Of a stretch of DNA of 64,000 nt, positions 19,741 through 28,777 are shown in pieces. Positions within the stretch are counted from its first letter, which is position 1. The number at the start of each line of letters is the position of its first letter. The position numbers and the translations under genes are program-made. This DNA comes from Sphingobacterium hotanense (lineage in GTDB: Bacteria > Bacteroidota > Bacteroidia > Sphingobacteriales > Sphingobacteriaceae): positions 558,001-622,000 of the forward strand of contig NZ_CP030848.1 of the NCBI RefSeq assembly GCF_008274825.1, in the 5' to 3' direction. Under the pieces are notes generated by a model, which was given only the letters and a program-made list of their open reading frames with translations, had not been told where the DNA came from and did not search any database.

Positions 19741-20511
19741 ATGAGTGTTTTGAATACGTTTGATTTAAAGGGTAAAGTAGCTATTGTTACGGGTTGTAAA
19801 CGTGGTATTGGAAAGGCTATGGCCGAGGGTTTAGCGGAAGCAGGAGCGGATATCATTGGTGTTTCGGCATCGTTGGAATTGGAAGGTTCGGCAGTGCAAA
19901 AGTCTATCGAGGGTTTGGGAAGAAAGTTCTACGCCTATCAATGTGATTTTGCGAACAGAGAGTCGCTTTATGCATTCATCAAGCAGGTTAAACAAGATCA
20001 TCCAACCATTGATATCTTATTCAACAACGCTGGAAATATCCTGCGTAAGCCTGCGGCTGAACATCCGGATGAGTATTGGGATGAAATCATTGAAATCAAC
20101 CAGAATGCGCAGTTTATCCTGACTCGTGAAATAGGTAAGGATATGGTTGCTCGAGGCTCCGGGAAGATTGTGTTCACGGCTTCTTTGCTTTCTTTCCAAG
20201 GCGGGATCAATGTACCTGGTTATGCAGCATCGAAAGGAGCAATTGCTTCACTTACGAAGGCATTTGCCAACGAATGGGCTAGCAAGGGCGTAAATGTCAA
20301 TGCAATTGCCCCAGGATACATTGCGACCGATAATACTGAAGCTTTGCGCAATGATGCTAATCGTTCGGCATCGATTTTAGATCGTATTCCTGCAGGTCGT
20401 TGGGGAGAGGCGGAGGATTTTAAAGGTCCGGCGGTATTCCTTGCTTCTAAAGCAGCAGACTATGTTCACGGTACTATTTTAACTGTTGATGGCGGTTGGA
20501 TGGGTAGATAA
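19741..20511 (+). CDS. kduD: 2-dehydro-3-deoxy-D-gluconate 5-dehydrogenase (SDR family)
   Basis: 256 aa classical short-chain dehydrogenase. The cofactor motif TGCKRGIG is at 17-24, NNAG at 95-98, the catalytic Ser near 148, and Tyr161/Lys165 in YAASKGA. The C-terminal VHGTILTVDGGWMGR is typical of KduD. It reduces 2,5-diketo-3-deoxygluconate to KDG with NAD(P)H, directly after KduI. Kinase and aldolase genes for KDG are not in the window. Confidence 0.93.
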   Translation: MSVLNTFDLKGKVAIVTGCKRGIGKAMAEGLAEAGADIIGVSASLELEGSAVQKSIEGLGRKFYAYQCDFANRESLYAFIKQVKQDHPTIDILFNNAGNILRKPAAEHPDEYWDEIIEINQNAQFILTREIGKDMVARGSGKIVFTASLLSFQGGINVPGYAASKGAIASLTKAFANEWASKGVNVNAIAPGYIATDNTEALRNDANRSASILDRIPAGRWGEAEDFKGPAVFLASKAADYVHGTILTVDGGWMGR

Positions 20512-20889
20512 TACCCGTGCTAAAAATATACAACCAAGAAGCTTCAGGTTATATCATCAACCTGAAGCTTCCTTAACACCTTCTCGCGAGAGAACATGAT
20601 TATTCCTATCGCCTGTATTATTCTAGGAAGGGATATAATCGATGCTCAATAGATAACTGCATATTGTTATCAATTGGCTTCAACCTTTATAAACTTTTGA
20701 CGTACATTGGTACAGTCGATCTCCACACTAACCATAGGGAGACTTAAGTAAAAAATATACGTATTGGATTTTAGAATTCAGGGTTCCGCAGGTCACCGTG
20801 TGCTTTGTTGGTCTTGTCATTCTGGCTCCATACTATAATAAATAACCTATATAAACTATTAATGAGTTAACCATTTTAAACAAAAAATC
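20512..20889. other. Intergenic region between kduD and the second susC
   Basis: 378 bases without a supported gene. It holds a strong hairpin at 20538-20571 and an inverted repeat TTCTC-GCGA-GAGAA at 20581-20594. No copy of the 17693 palindrome was found. A promoter for susC must lie in the 3' half unless the operon reads through. Confidence 0.5.
20538..20571 (+). terminator. Hairpin after kduD, probable terminator or attenuator
   Basis: A perfect 13-bp stem, GAAGCTTCAGGTT (20538-20550) with AACCTGAAGCTTC (20559-20571), has an 8-base loop. There is no long T tract, so it may be an incomplete terminator or a processing site that lowers expression between kduD and susC. Confidence 0.55.
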
Positions 20890-23800
20890 ATGTACAAAAA
20901 TTATGATGTACGGCCGGGCCTTAATGGTTTGGCGTCCAGAAGGATGAATGGCAAGATTCTGTCCATCATCGCCTCGTTTTTGGTGATGGGTGGTACACAA
21001 GCGCACGCGCTCGTTCCTTCAACAGAGAGCAGTATCCACAAGAGTATTTCTAAGCAATCAACAGTAAACGGGCGAGTGACTGATGGCGGATCTCCGGTTC
21101 AAGGGGTTTCCGTAACGGTGAAAGGTGTTGCCGGATCAGGCACGACGACCAATGCTAACGGTGAGTTCAGCGTTCAGGTGGATAACCAGAATGCAACGTT
21201 AGTCTTTACGATGGTTGGTTTTACAACACAAGAAGTTCCATTGCGCGGACAAAGCAATGTGAATGTTAGTTTAGTTTCTACCGATACAGATATCGAGCAG
21301 GTAGTTGTAATCGGATATGGTACCCAAAAGAAGAGCGATTTAACGGGTTCTGTCTCTTCGGTAGGATCGGAGAAAATCAATGCTTTTCCATTAGCTGGAA
21401 CAGCGCAAGCATTACAGGGGCGTGCTCCTGGGGTATCGGTATCCAGTATCAACGGCGAGCCTGGACGGGCGCCGCGCGTTCGCGTTCGTGGAGGAACTTC
21501 CATCAACGCAAGTTCTGATCCTCTATATGTAGTGGATGGCTTCCCCGGCAGTACTCCGCCGGCACCTGAGGATGTGGAGTCGATAGAGATTCTGAAGGAT
21601 GCTTCGGCAACTGCAATCTATGGTTCGCGTGGCGCGAATGGTGTGATCATGATTACAACGAAGAAGGGTAAGATCGGAAAGCCTATGGTGGAGTTCAACA
21701 ATTCCATCGCCACACAACAAGTCGGGAAGCGATTAGATCTGTTGAACGCATCGGAATTTGGAGCCTACATCAACGATGTTTATGTGAATGGCGGCAATAA
21801 TAATATTCCTTTTCCTAATCCGGAGTCATTAGGTGAAGGTACGGATTGGCAGGATCTGGTTTTCCGAAATGGAAATCTATTGAGTAATCAATTATCGGTA
21901 TCCGGTGGGTCTGATAATATCCGTTATTACACGTCAGTCAATCATTATGGACAAAAAGGTACGGTGATAGAATCGGATTACCGCCGTTTCTCAGGGACTT
22001 CGAATCTGGATATGAAGGTGAATGACCGCATCAAGATCGGTACACGTTTGCTATTTAACAGAAGTATATTAAACGGCGTGAGAACACAAGAGAGCAGTAG
22101 TGGTACGACTGCTGCAGGTGTTATCTCGGGGGCTTTACGTTTCGAACCTACGCAGGGCATCTTTGACGACGCAGGAAACTATACCTTAAAGAAGTTTGGG
22201 GATCCACATGATAACCCTGTTGCGGCAGCCAGAGAGCGCGCTAATGAAGTGAAAACCGACTTGTTCCAGGGGAATGGTTATCTGGAGCTTACTTTATTAA
22301 AGGATTTAATCTTCCGCAGTATGGTGGGATTACAGGTTAGCAACCAGCGTACCGGTAATTACGTGTCAAAGCGACTGGTGGAAGGACGTAACTTTGGAGG
22401 TATTGGTTCCATCGCTGCTCATAAGAATACAAACGTAATCAGCGAGAATTATTTGAACTATAATCTGAAGATCAACGAGGCGAATAATTTAGATGCAATG
22501 GTTGGTTACTCTTATCAAAGTTCAAGAAACGAGTCATGGCAAGCAAACAATCGGAACTTTATTTCCGACAGCTTCTCATATTGGAACTTAGGCGCCGGTT
22601 CTAATTACCAGAATGCCTCCTCGAATTTAGAAGACTGGATCATGTCTTCTTTCTATGGTCGTATCAACTACAACCTATTGGGAAGATACCTATTCACGGC
22701 AACAGGGCGTTACGATGGTTCATCGCGTTTTGGAGAAAACAATAAATGGGCATTTTTCCCGTCGGCAGCCTTCGCATGGAATGTCAGCCAAGAGCCGTTC
22801 ATGGAGTCGGTCGAAGCGATCTCCAACTTAAAGATCAGAACAAGTTACGGGGAGACGGGTAACTCCGAGATCGGTTCATATCAGTCCTTAGCGCGCTATT
22901 CCGCAACCTTGGCGACAATGGGTGGAGTACCTGTCAATGCTGTTCGTCCTACGAACGTTGCCAACCCTAACTTAACTTGGGAAACAACGAAACAAACTGA
23001 TGCAGGTATCGACATCGGATTCTTGAATAACAAAATCAACCTGACGGTAGATTATTACTACAAGAAAACGATCGACTTACTGTATTCTGTTCCCTTGCCG
23101 ATCTACTCCGGATACACAGGCTCACTTCAGAACGTGGGTAGTGTTGAGAACAAAGGATGGGAATTTGCATTAGGAACAACGAATATCGATCGCGAATTGA
23201 AATGGAATACCGACTTCAATATTACCTTCAACAGAAACAAAATCCTTCAACTGCCGGGTGGCGATATCCGTTATAATACTATTCCTGGGCATATGTTGTC
23301 TACCGACTCGCAGATCTTGCGCGAAGGTGAAGTGGTTGGAGCGTTCTACGGTTGGGTATTTGACGGTGTATACCAACAGGGCGATGACTTTAGTCCGCAA
23401 CCTAGCAAAAAGCCGGGCGACGTGAAGTACCAAGATATCTTTGGGCGCGATGCTTCCAATAACTTGGTTGTCGGCGCTGATGGCAAGATTAACGCAGATG
23501 ACAGAACAATTATCGGTAATCCTCATCCGGACTTTATCTTCGGTTTTAACAATGACTTCAAATACAAGAACTTCGATCTAAATATCTTCTTCCAAGGGTC
23601 TTACGGTAATGACATGTTGAATATTACGCGCATGGAATTAGACTGGATGGCTGGAAAAGGAAATGCAACAAAAGATGCATTGAACCGCTGGACACCAACA
23701 AATACCAATACGGATGTGCCACGTGCTAGTGCTTCTAATAATCCGGAAGTATCCTCACGTTGGGTTGAAGATGGTTCTTACCTACGTTTGAAGAACTTAG

Positions 23801-24015
23801 CATTGGGCTATAATGTTCCCAAAACTGCTATCGGGAAAATCGGGATAGATCAATTGCGGTTATTCGTAAGTGCGCAGAATATCTGGACATGGACCAATTA
23901 CTCGGGATTTGATCCAGAAGTTAGCTTCCAGGATTCTAACCGGAACATCGGTTTAGACTACATGGGCTACCCGAACATCAAGTCTTTCACATTTGGTATT
24001 AATGCAAGGTTTTAA
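20890..24015 (+). CDS. SusC/RagA family TonB-dependent outer-membrane transporter
   Basis: 1041 aa without an STN domain. A hydrophobic signal (about 23-42) is followed by a carboxypeptidase-D-like domain (about 60-130, VNGRVTDGGSPVQGVSVTVK), the segment VVVIGYGTQKKSDLTGSVSS, a plug with LQGRAPGVSV and VRGGTSINASSDPLYVVDGFPG, and a barrel ending GINARF. It should import oligosaccharides, by context uronate-containing ones. Control probably passes through the nearby LacI regulator rather than a sigma factor, unlike the SusC at 8062-11532. The next gene encodes its SusD lid. Confidence 0.94.
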   Translation: MYKNYDVRPGLNGLASRRMNGKILSIIASFLVMGGTQAHALVPSTESSIHKSISKQSTVNGRVTDGGSPVQGVSVTVKGVAGSGTTTNANGEFSVQVDNQNATLVFTMVGFTTQEVPLRGQSNVNVSLVSTDTDIEQVVVIGYGTQKKSDLTGSVSSVGSEKINAFPLAGTAQALQGRAPGVSVSSINGEPGRAPRVRVRGGTSINASSDPLYVVDGFPGSTPPAPEDVESIEILKDASATAIYGSRGANGVIMITTKKGKIGKPMVEFNNSIATQQVGKRLDLLNASEFGAYINDVYVNGGNNNIPFPNPESLGEGTDWQDLVFRNGNLLSNQLSVSGGSDNIRYYTSVNHYGQKGTVIESDYRRFSGTSNLDMKVNDRIKIGTRLLFNRSILNGVRTQESSSGTTAAGVISGALRFEPTQGIFDDAGNYTLKKFGDPHDNPVAAARERANEVKTDLFQGNGYLELTLLKDLIFRSMVGLQVSNQRTGNYVSKRLVEGRNFGGIGSIAAHKNTNVISENYLNYNLKINEANNLDAMVGYSYQSSRNESWQANNRNFISDSFSYWNLGAGSNYQNASSNLEDWIMSSFYGRINYNLLGRYLFTATGRYDGSSRFGENNKWAFFPSAAFAWNVSQEPFMESVEAISNLKIRTSYGETGNSEIGSYQSLARYSATLATMGGVPVNAVRPTNVANPNLTWETTKQTDAGIDIGFLNNKINLTVDYYYKKTIDLLYSVPLPIYSGYTGSLQNVGSVENKGWEFALGTTNIDRELKWNTDFNITFNRNKILQLPGGDIRYNTIPGHMLSTDSQILREGEVVGAFYGWVFDGVYQQGDDFSPQPSKKPGDVKYQDIFGRDASNNLVVGADGKINADDRTIIGNPHPDFIFGFNNDFKYKNFDLNIFFQGSYGNDMLNITRMELDWMAGKGNATKDALNRWTPTNTNTDVPRASASNNPEVSSRWVEDGSYLRLKNLALGYNVPKTAIGKIGIDQLRLFVSAQNIWTWTNYSGFDPEVSFQDSNRNIGLDYMGYPNIKSFTFGINARF

Positions 24016-24031
24016 TTCGACTCTTTTAATT

Positions 24032-25537
24032 ATGAAAAAGATATTTAAGTTTTTTGTTATCGCTGGTTTATGTGTTGTATCGGCTTCCTGTACGAAGTTG
24101 GATGAAGAACCGACCAGCATATTAGTTCCTTCACAGTATTTCAATACAGAAGCCGATGCTGAGGCTGCGGTGATGGGTATATACAGTTTAGTTGCGAACG
24201 GAGATGGATATGGGCGTCGTTTAACCATGGTGCTACAATTATTGGGTGATGATATGGACATTGCCGATATCGGTACGCAATCCAGCCGTATTCAGCTCAA
24301 TAGCTTTAGCCATGACGCTAGTAATCAGGATATCCTTGCGGTATGGCGTACCGCATATTTAGGTATCGGTGCGGCCAATGCGGCAATCGATGGTATTCCG
24401 AAAGTGCAGATGGACGAGAAGAAGAAAAATGCGCTTATTGCTGAGGCTAGGGTATTGAGAGCATTGTTTTATTCACATTTAGTACAATTGTTTGGCGATG
24501 TACCTTATATGGGTGCTAGCGTTACGGATCCAGCAACAGTAACTGACATTCCGAGAACGAAGGCTGATGAAGTATATGGCCATATGATCGAGGATTGTAA
24601 GTTTGGGGTGGCTAATCTGCCCGATACTTATGCAAGTAATAACCGTGCAAGACCTTCGAAAGGTTCAGCACAGACATTATTAGCGTCGATTTACATGATA
24701 CAAGGGAAGTGGGCTGAGGCCGCGACCGAGGCTGAGGCGGTAATCAAAGCTGCAAGTTCTTATAACTATGCTTTGGTAAGAGACTTCCAAGATCTATGGA
24801 AAGCAGACTTGGGTTTCCAATCCGAACACGTATGGGTTGCTGACTTTACGGGAGGTATCACAGGAGAGAACAGTTCAAATGTGGATTATACAGCACCAAT
24901 GACGGGAGTACGTGATGCTGACATGCAAGGATGGAGCGTATTAGTCCCATCAAATGGGATGTTTGCAAGCTTCTCGGATCAGGATTATCGTAAGAAGATC
25001 AGTTACTTGTTAGAAACACCAATAAAGGGTGTTATGACACCGTGGAGTAAGTTCCGTTGGCCTAAGATTCACACCGCGAAGTGGTGCTTATTTCCAGGCA
25101 ACAATGCAGGCGCTGATGGGGCAGATTCGGATATCAAGCATGTTATCTTCCGTTATGCTGAGGTTTTATTGATGGCTGCCGAAGCAATCAACGAAAGCAA
25201 AGGCGGTCCTACGGCGGAAGCTTACAGTTATCTAAACGCTGTTAGAGCGCGAGCGCGCTATACGCCGCAAGGACAACAGGCCTATCCTGCCGATGCGACG
25301 GGAATGACACAGGCGCAATTCAGAGCGGCAGTACGCGAAGAGCGTCGTGTAGAACTTGCATTCGAATGGAAGCGATGGTATGATATCAAACGTTGGAATA
25401 TCGTTGTTGAATCTTTCACAAAACCCGATGCTTTAGAAAAGCAGGCTAACGTGAAAGATCATCATAAACTATTACCGGTGCCGCAAGATGAGATAAATAG
25501 AAATCAAAACTTGTTGCCGCAGAATCCGGGGTATTAA
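24032..25537 (+). CDS. SusD/RagB family outer-membrane lipoprotein
   Basis: 501 aa from the ATG at 24032, chosen because MKKIFKFFVIAGLCVVSASCTKLDEEPT gives a proper lipobox. The in-frame TTG at 23993 would lie inside susC. Helical repeats follow (ALIAEARVLRALFYSHLVQLFGDVPY), and the C-terminal EERRVELAFEWKRWYDIKRW and KLLPVPQDEINRNQNLLPQN blocks are hallmarks of SusD. It pairs with the SusC just upstream, 16 bases away. It is probably the surface binding protein for uronate oligosaccharides. Confidence 0.93.
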   Translation: MKKIFKFFVIAGLCVVSASCTKLDEEPTSILVPSQYFNTEADAEAAVMGIYSLVANGDGYGRRLTMVLQLLGDDMDIADIGTQSSRIQLNSFSHDASNQDILAVWRTAYLGIGAANAAIDGIPKVQMDEKKKNALIAEARVLRALFYSHLVQLFGDVPYMGASVTDPATVTDIPRTKADEVYGHMIEDCKFGVANLPDTYASNNRARPSKGSAQTLLASIYMIQGKWAEAATEAEAVIKAASSYNYALVRDFQDLWKADLGFQSEHVWVADFTGGITGENSSNVDYTAPMTGVRDADMQGWSVLVPSNGMFASFSDQDYRKKISYLLETPIKGVMTPWSKFRWPKIHTAKWCLFPGNNAGADGADSDIKHVIFRYAEVLLMAAEAINESKGGPTAEAYSYLNAVRARARYTPQGQQAYPADATGMTQAQFRAAVREERRVELAFEWKRWYDIKRWNIVVESFTKPDALEKQANVKDHHKLLPVPQDEINRNQNLLPQNPGY

Positions 25538-25600
25538 TACCTAGAAATAAAGTCAGCCTGCATTTAGTTGAATGCAGATATCGATTAAATTATAATGAGA

Positions 25601-25639
25601 GAAGAAGCTGTCCAATTGGGCAGCTTCTTCTTCATTTTT
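25601..25639 (+). terminator. Rho-independent terminator after susD
   Basis: The stem GAAGAAGCTGTCC with GGGCAGCTTCTTC (25601-25630) is followed by a T-rich tract. The core matches the terminators at 1085 and 32786. Confidence 0.85.
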
Positions 25640-25723
25640 CAACTTAATAGTGATAATAAAACGCAATCGGGGAGATTGCATACATCTTTCTAATTAACAA
25701 TTATGGAGAGGATTTTTTGTATT

Positions 25724-26245
25724 TTAATTATTGCCTAGTATCTTCTTCCTAAGCCCCTTGTTCTCTTGAGGGCGTATGAGCAGGCGATAGCTGTTGCCAT
25801 TGTTTGCCGACTCAGGATCATTGCTGATAATAACCTGTACTAGCTCTTTGGATTGCGGTCGTATATACGAATTGGTTAATGTGTTATTCTTTCCGACCTC
25901 CGTCTTCACCAATCTATAGTCTGCTTTCTTCAGCTCATCGAGCGTCTGCTCGTAAAAAGCAGGTTCTGATAGCTCGAGGAATATCCTATTCTTGCTCATG
26001 TTTTTGACATGGATAGTCCCTAAGAGATGCCCTTGCGCATTCCTGTAGATTACGGAGTCCTGCTTGAGGTCATCATCTCTCCAAGTACTATAGAGCGAGA
26101 ATCCTTTTTGATATAGGACATTTTGGACTTCTGCGACAGCCTTGCTGCGTAAGCTCTTCAATTCTGATAAACTGATTTCCTGAGCTTGAGTCGCAGCGAG
26201 CGGGAATATCATCATGCATATTAGAACTGGAAGTAGATGTCGCAT
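25724..26245 (-). CDS. Hypothetical secreted protein
   Basis: 173 aa from the ATG at 26245, where MRHLLPVLICMMIFPLAATQAQ forms a signal peptide. An upstream in-frame TTG at 26275 would only add a poor leader. The mature part has a helix (LSELKSLRSKAVAEVQNVLYQKG) and then alternating strands. I recognise no family. It follows the lipoprotein gene 26277-26687 with a short gap and may be co-transcribed with it. Confidence 0.65.
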   Translation of the reverse strand: MRHLLPVLICMMIFPLAATQAQEISLSELKSLRSKAVAEVQNVLYQKGFSLYSTWRDDDLKQDSVIYRNAQGHLLGTIHVKNMSKNRIFLELSEPAFYEQTLDELKKADYRLVKTEVGKNNTLTNSYIRPQSKELVQVIISNDPESANNGNSYRLLIRPQENKGLRKKILGNN

Positions 26246-26276
26246 ACAGAACAATCGGTATCTTTTTAAATTCAAT

Positions 26277-26687
26277 TTATACGCCTGTTGGGTTATGTTT
26301 CAACTTGTTTTCCATATCGATATACTCGCTATCGCTCTTCAATCTGTATGACTTAGCACGGACGGTCACCTTGAATTTCTTTCTTTTCTGATCTACGATA
26401 TAACGTGGGTTAAGTACGCCGTCAGCGCCATTTTCAATCGCTTGTCTTTCTGCAGCAAGGAGAGCTGCTTGCTTCAATTGCTCAAGTGTATAGCGCTTAA
26501 ACTGTTTTTTGTTTTCCACCGTAAAGATTGCATCCTTGTCCAAGATCGTATACTCGTTACGCTTTAACGTATTGCTGATTTGTGTCGTTTGCGAGTTGAT
26601 GCTATTCTCTATGTTTTTTGAAGATCCACAAGAACCGAAAAACAGGCCAGACACTGCTATTGCTAGCATATACTTAAATGATTTCAT
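26277..26687 (-). CDS. Hypothetical small lipoprotein
   Basis: 136 aa. The signal MKSFKYMLAIAVSGLFFGSC ends at a lipobox Cys. The mature part has an Ala/Glu-rich helix (LEQLKQAALLAAERQAIENGADGVLNPRY) and a basic strand region (KRKKFKVTVRAKSYRLKSD). The helix followed by GADGVLNPRY is reminiscent of proteins that assemble at the envelope, but no named family is recognised. It is the first gene of a likely two-gene unit with 25724-26245. Confidence 0.65.
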   Translation of the reverse strand: MKSFKYMLAIAVSGLFFGSCGSSKNIENSINSQTTQISNTLKRNEYTILDKDAIFTVENKKQFKRYTLEQLKQAALLAAERQAIENGADGVLNPRYIVDQKRKKFKVTVRAKSYRLKSDSEYIDMENKLKHNPTGV

Positions 26688-27087
26688 GATGAAAATTGAA
26701 TTAGATTAATAAATATTTCGATGCAAAAATGCGTCATTTCTAAAATTGATGGGAAATAAGCATAGGGTAGTTTGGCGTGTAGTTTTGCACTAATCTTGGA
26801 GTAGGGGGAGATGCTTACCCTGCGGGTAGTGGTTGCTAAGTGATTTTAGGCGAGGACGATAGCTGGTTCCTGTATTGGCGTTAGGGTTTGTGTGGAATAG
26901 AAATGAATCGCCAAAACTTTCTGTAATCGACCAATGAAATTGTAGCAATGGAGGATTTGTTTCTAAAAAAGCCTTCCAAATACTCGGGAATTAAGGTATT
27001 TTTGTTGTTAACATCTATTATTATCCTACGAAAAACAAGCAATAGCATCTACGGCAAACGCTCATTTTCGACTATCTTATTTCAATA
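26688..27087. other. Divergent intergenic region upstream of the TPR-LuxR gene
   Basis: 400 bases with no supported gene. A TATTTTTG box at 26997-27004 could be the -7 element for the gene at 27088, but no TTG lies at the right distance upstream. A second TAnnTTTG-like box (TAGTTTTG) lies near 26780. Confidence 0.45.
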
Positions 27088-28311
27088 ATGCGAAAGGCTT
27101 TATTAGTATTTTTTACCCTTTTTTGCGGTCTGTTTTTACATGGACAGTCGATCGATCCCTTACAGCTGAAGCGTAAGATCGCTAAGCTGAACGACCAGCA
27201 TCAGTATGATAAATCTATTCTCTATCTCGAAGAAATCCTTAGCAGTGAGGACGCCACGGCTTATGATCGTTTTCATGTCTATGTGCAAAAATCGTTGACC
27301 TATAAGCGTCTTTTCAATTATACGGTCACCTTGAATAATCTGGATCTAGCTCTTTTGGAGGCAGAGCGCGACAGTTTACATGCTGACGAAATAAAAAGCA
27401 GAGTTTTGATCGAACGTCTTTTCGTGTATTTCGATCTACAACGCTATGATGAGTTTGATAAGTTACTGGAGATGATTACGCCTAAGCATCTACAACATGT
27501 CGATCAGGAGACTGTCGCTATTTATACGAGTATCCTTGGGATATTAGCGATGCGCGAAGGTCATTATGAGGAGGCTGAAGTTCAGCTAAACCGGGCAATC
27601 GCGCTGTTGCAGAAAGAGAGTCCTAAAGATTTGCCAAATGTTTACCGTGTCAAAGTAGCCCTATATGGTAAAATGGGGCGGCATGCAGATGCTATTGAGG
27701 CATACGAAAAAGGATTGGCCTATGCGGAGCAATATAAAATGGATCTCTATCGTATCATTATGTACGAAACAATCACTACATATTACAAGGAGCTGGGAGA
27801 TTATAAAAATGCTTTTCATTATCAGCTAAAGGTTAGCGAGACGCGTACTAAATATAATGCTAACAATGTTAGCGGGGTATTGACGGAGCTGGAGAAGGAA
27901 CTCTTGCAGCAGCGCAAGAATATGGAAGTGGAATATGAAAAATCATATAAAGCCTATCTGCTTATTATTGGTGGAATCTTGTTATTGCTGATTATTACGT
28001 TGGTGAGGCTCTTGATTGTAAGTTTACAGAAGCGCGTATTGGTCGAGCGGGAAAATAATCATATACGTAATGAAATTGAGAAGTTGACTAATGAGCGCAA
28101 CGAGCTTGGAATAAAAAGAATCGATATAGCTTCAGTAGGGTTAACCGAGCGGCAGCAGGAGATCATTAAATTGGTGCAGCAAGGAATGACGAACAAGCAA
28201 ATTGGTGATACGCTATTTATATCTGAAAATACCGTTAAATATCATCTCAAACAGATTTACGAGATTCTTGGTGTGGAGAGTAGAACCGATTTAAAGCGAT
28301 CTACCCTGTAA
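27088..28311 (+). CDS. Membrane-anchored TPR regulator with C-terminal LuxR-type HTH
   Basis: 407 aa. A signal-like N terminus (MRKALLVFFTLFCGLFLHGQS) is followed by TPR-like helices (about 25-270), a transmembrane segment (about 288-312, KAYLLIIGGILLLLIITLVRLL), a short coiled region and a GerE/LuxR-type HTH (about 350-407, LTERQQEIIKLVQQGMTNKQ). The TPR part should face the periplasm and the HTH the cytoplasm. No kinase or receiver domain is present, so signal transfer may be direct. This layout is a recognised Bacteroidota type. Target genes cannot be inferred. Confidence 0.85.
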   Translation: MRKALLVFFTLFCGLFLHGQSIDPLQLKRKIAKLNDQHQYDKSILYLEEILSSEDATAYDRFHVYVQKSLTYKRLFNYTVTLNNLDLALLEAERDSLHADEIKSRVLIERLFVYFDLQRYDEFDKLLEMITPKHLQHVDQETVAIYTSILGILAMREGHYEEAEVQLNRAIALLQKESPKDLPNVYRVKVALYGKMGRHADAIEAYEKGLAYAEQYKMDLYRIIMYETITTYYKELGDYKNAFHYQLKVSETRTKYNANNVSGVLTELEKELLQQRKNMEVEYEKSYKAYLLIIGGILLLLIITLVRLLIVSLQKRVLVERENNHIRNEIEKLTNERNELGIKRIDIASVGLTERQQEIIKLVQQGMTNKQIGDTLFISENTVKYHLKQIYEILGVESRTDLKRSTL

Positions 28312-28335
28312 GAAAGATTGCTAAAACTCAAAAAT

Positions 28336-28385
28336 AGCCCTCTCCATTGAAAAGTCTTTTTTTGACCGTTCAATAGGAAAGGGCT
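28336..28385. terminator. Bidirectional hairpin between convergent genes
   Basis: A long imperfect inverted repeat (AGCCCTCTCCATTGAA against TTCAATAGGAAAGGGCT) with a T-rich loop separates the LuxR-type gene from the convergent DUF2892-like gene. Confidence 0.6.
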
Positions 28386-28397
28386 GCATGCAACAAC

Positions 28398-28637
28398 TCA
28401 ATTTAGTTTTTCATAGCTGCTAGGGCCGTTCTCTTGCTTGCTCGTCATGGTTTTTCTTCTTGGCACTTCGCATGCGCCCGACGAACAGGTGTTTATATTC
28501 AATATTGGCAATAGGGTGAAAAGCGCACCTAAGCCTGCTATCAGCCAATGTGAAGCCATCACTCCCTGAATGGTGATAACCACCCCCATAGCCAATCGAA
28601 GCAACCTGATCACATTCCAACTTCTTAAATAATTCAT
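28398..28637 (-). CDS. Small inner-membrane protein, DUF2892/YgaP-like
   Basis: 79 aa from the ATG at 28637, preceded by AAAGGACGAG. An earlier in-frame TTG at 28685 is less likely. Two hydrophobic helices (VIRLLRLAMGVVITIQGVM and WLIAGLGALFTLLPILNI) are followed by a cysteine-bearing NTCSSGACEVP segment. The two-helix layout resembles DUF2892/YgaP-type membrane domains often found near rhodanese or thioredoxin genes, which are absent here. The cysteines may bind metal or serve redox chemistry; that is inference. Confidence 0.65.
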   Translation of the reverse strand: MNYLRSWNVIRLLRLAMGVVITIQGVMASHWLIAGLGALFTLLPILNINTCSSGACEVPRRKTMTSKQENGPSSYEKLN

Positions 28638-28777
28638 ATTCTCGTCCTTTCTTTTATCAACAAAATAGCCATCTTCTTCTTTCAAAGATATCCGCTTAGC
28701 ATAAACATATCGGTAACCTGAGTTACATAGGCTACCGATTAAAGGAGAAGCATTCGGTTTAACGTAATTTTTAGGGG

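Noticed and set aside
20581..20594. TTCTC-GCGA-GAGAA inverted repeat as an operator of the second susC
   Set aside because: It lies about 300 bases from the gene, is short, and is unlike the palindrome at 17693; too weak to list as a regulatory site.
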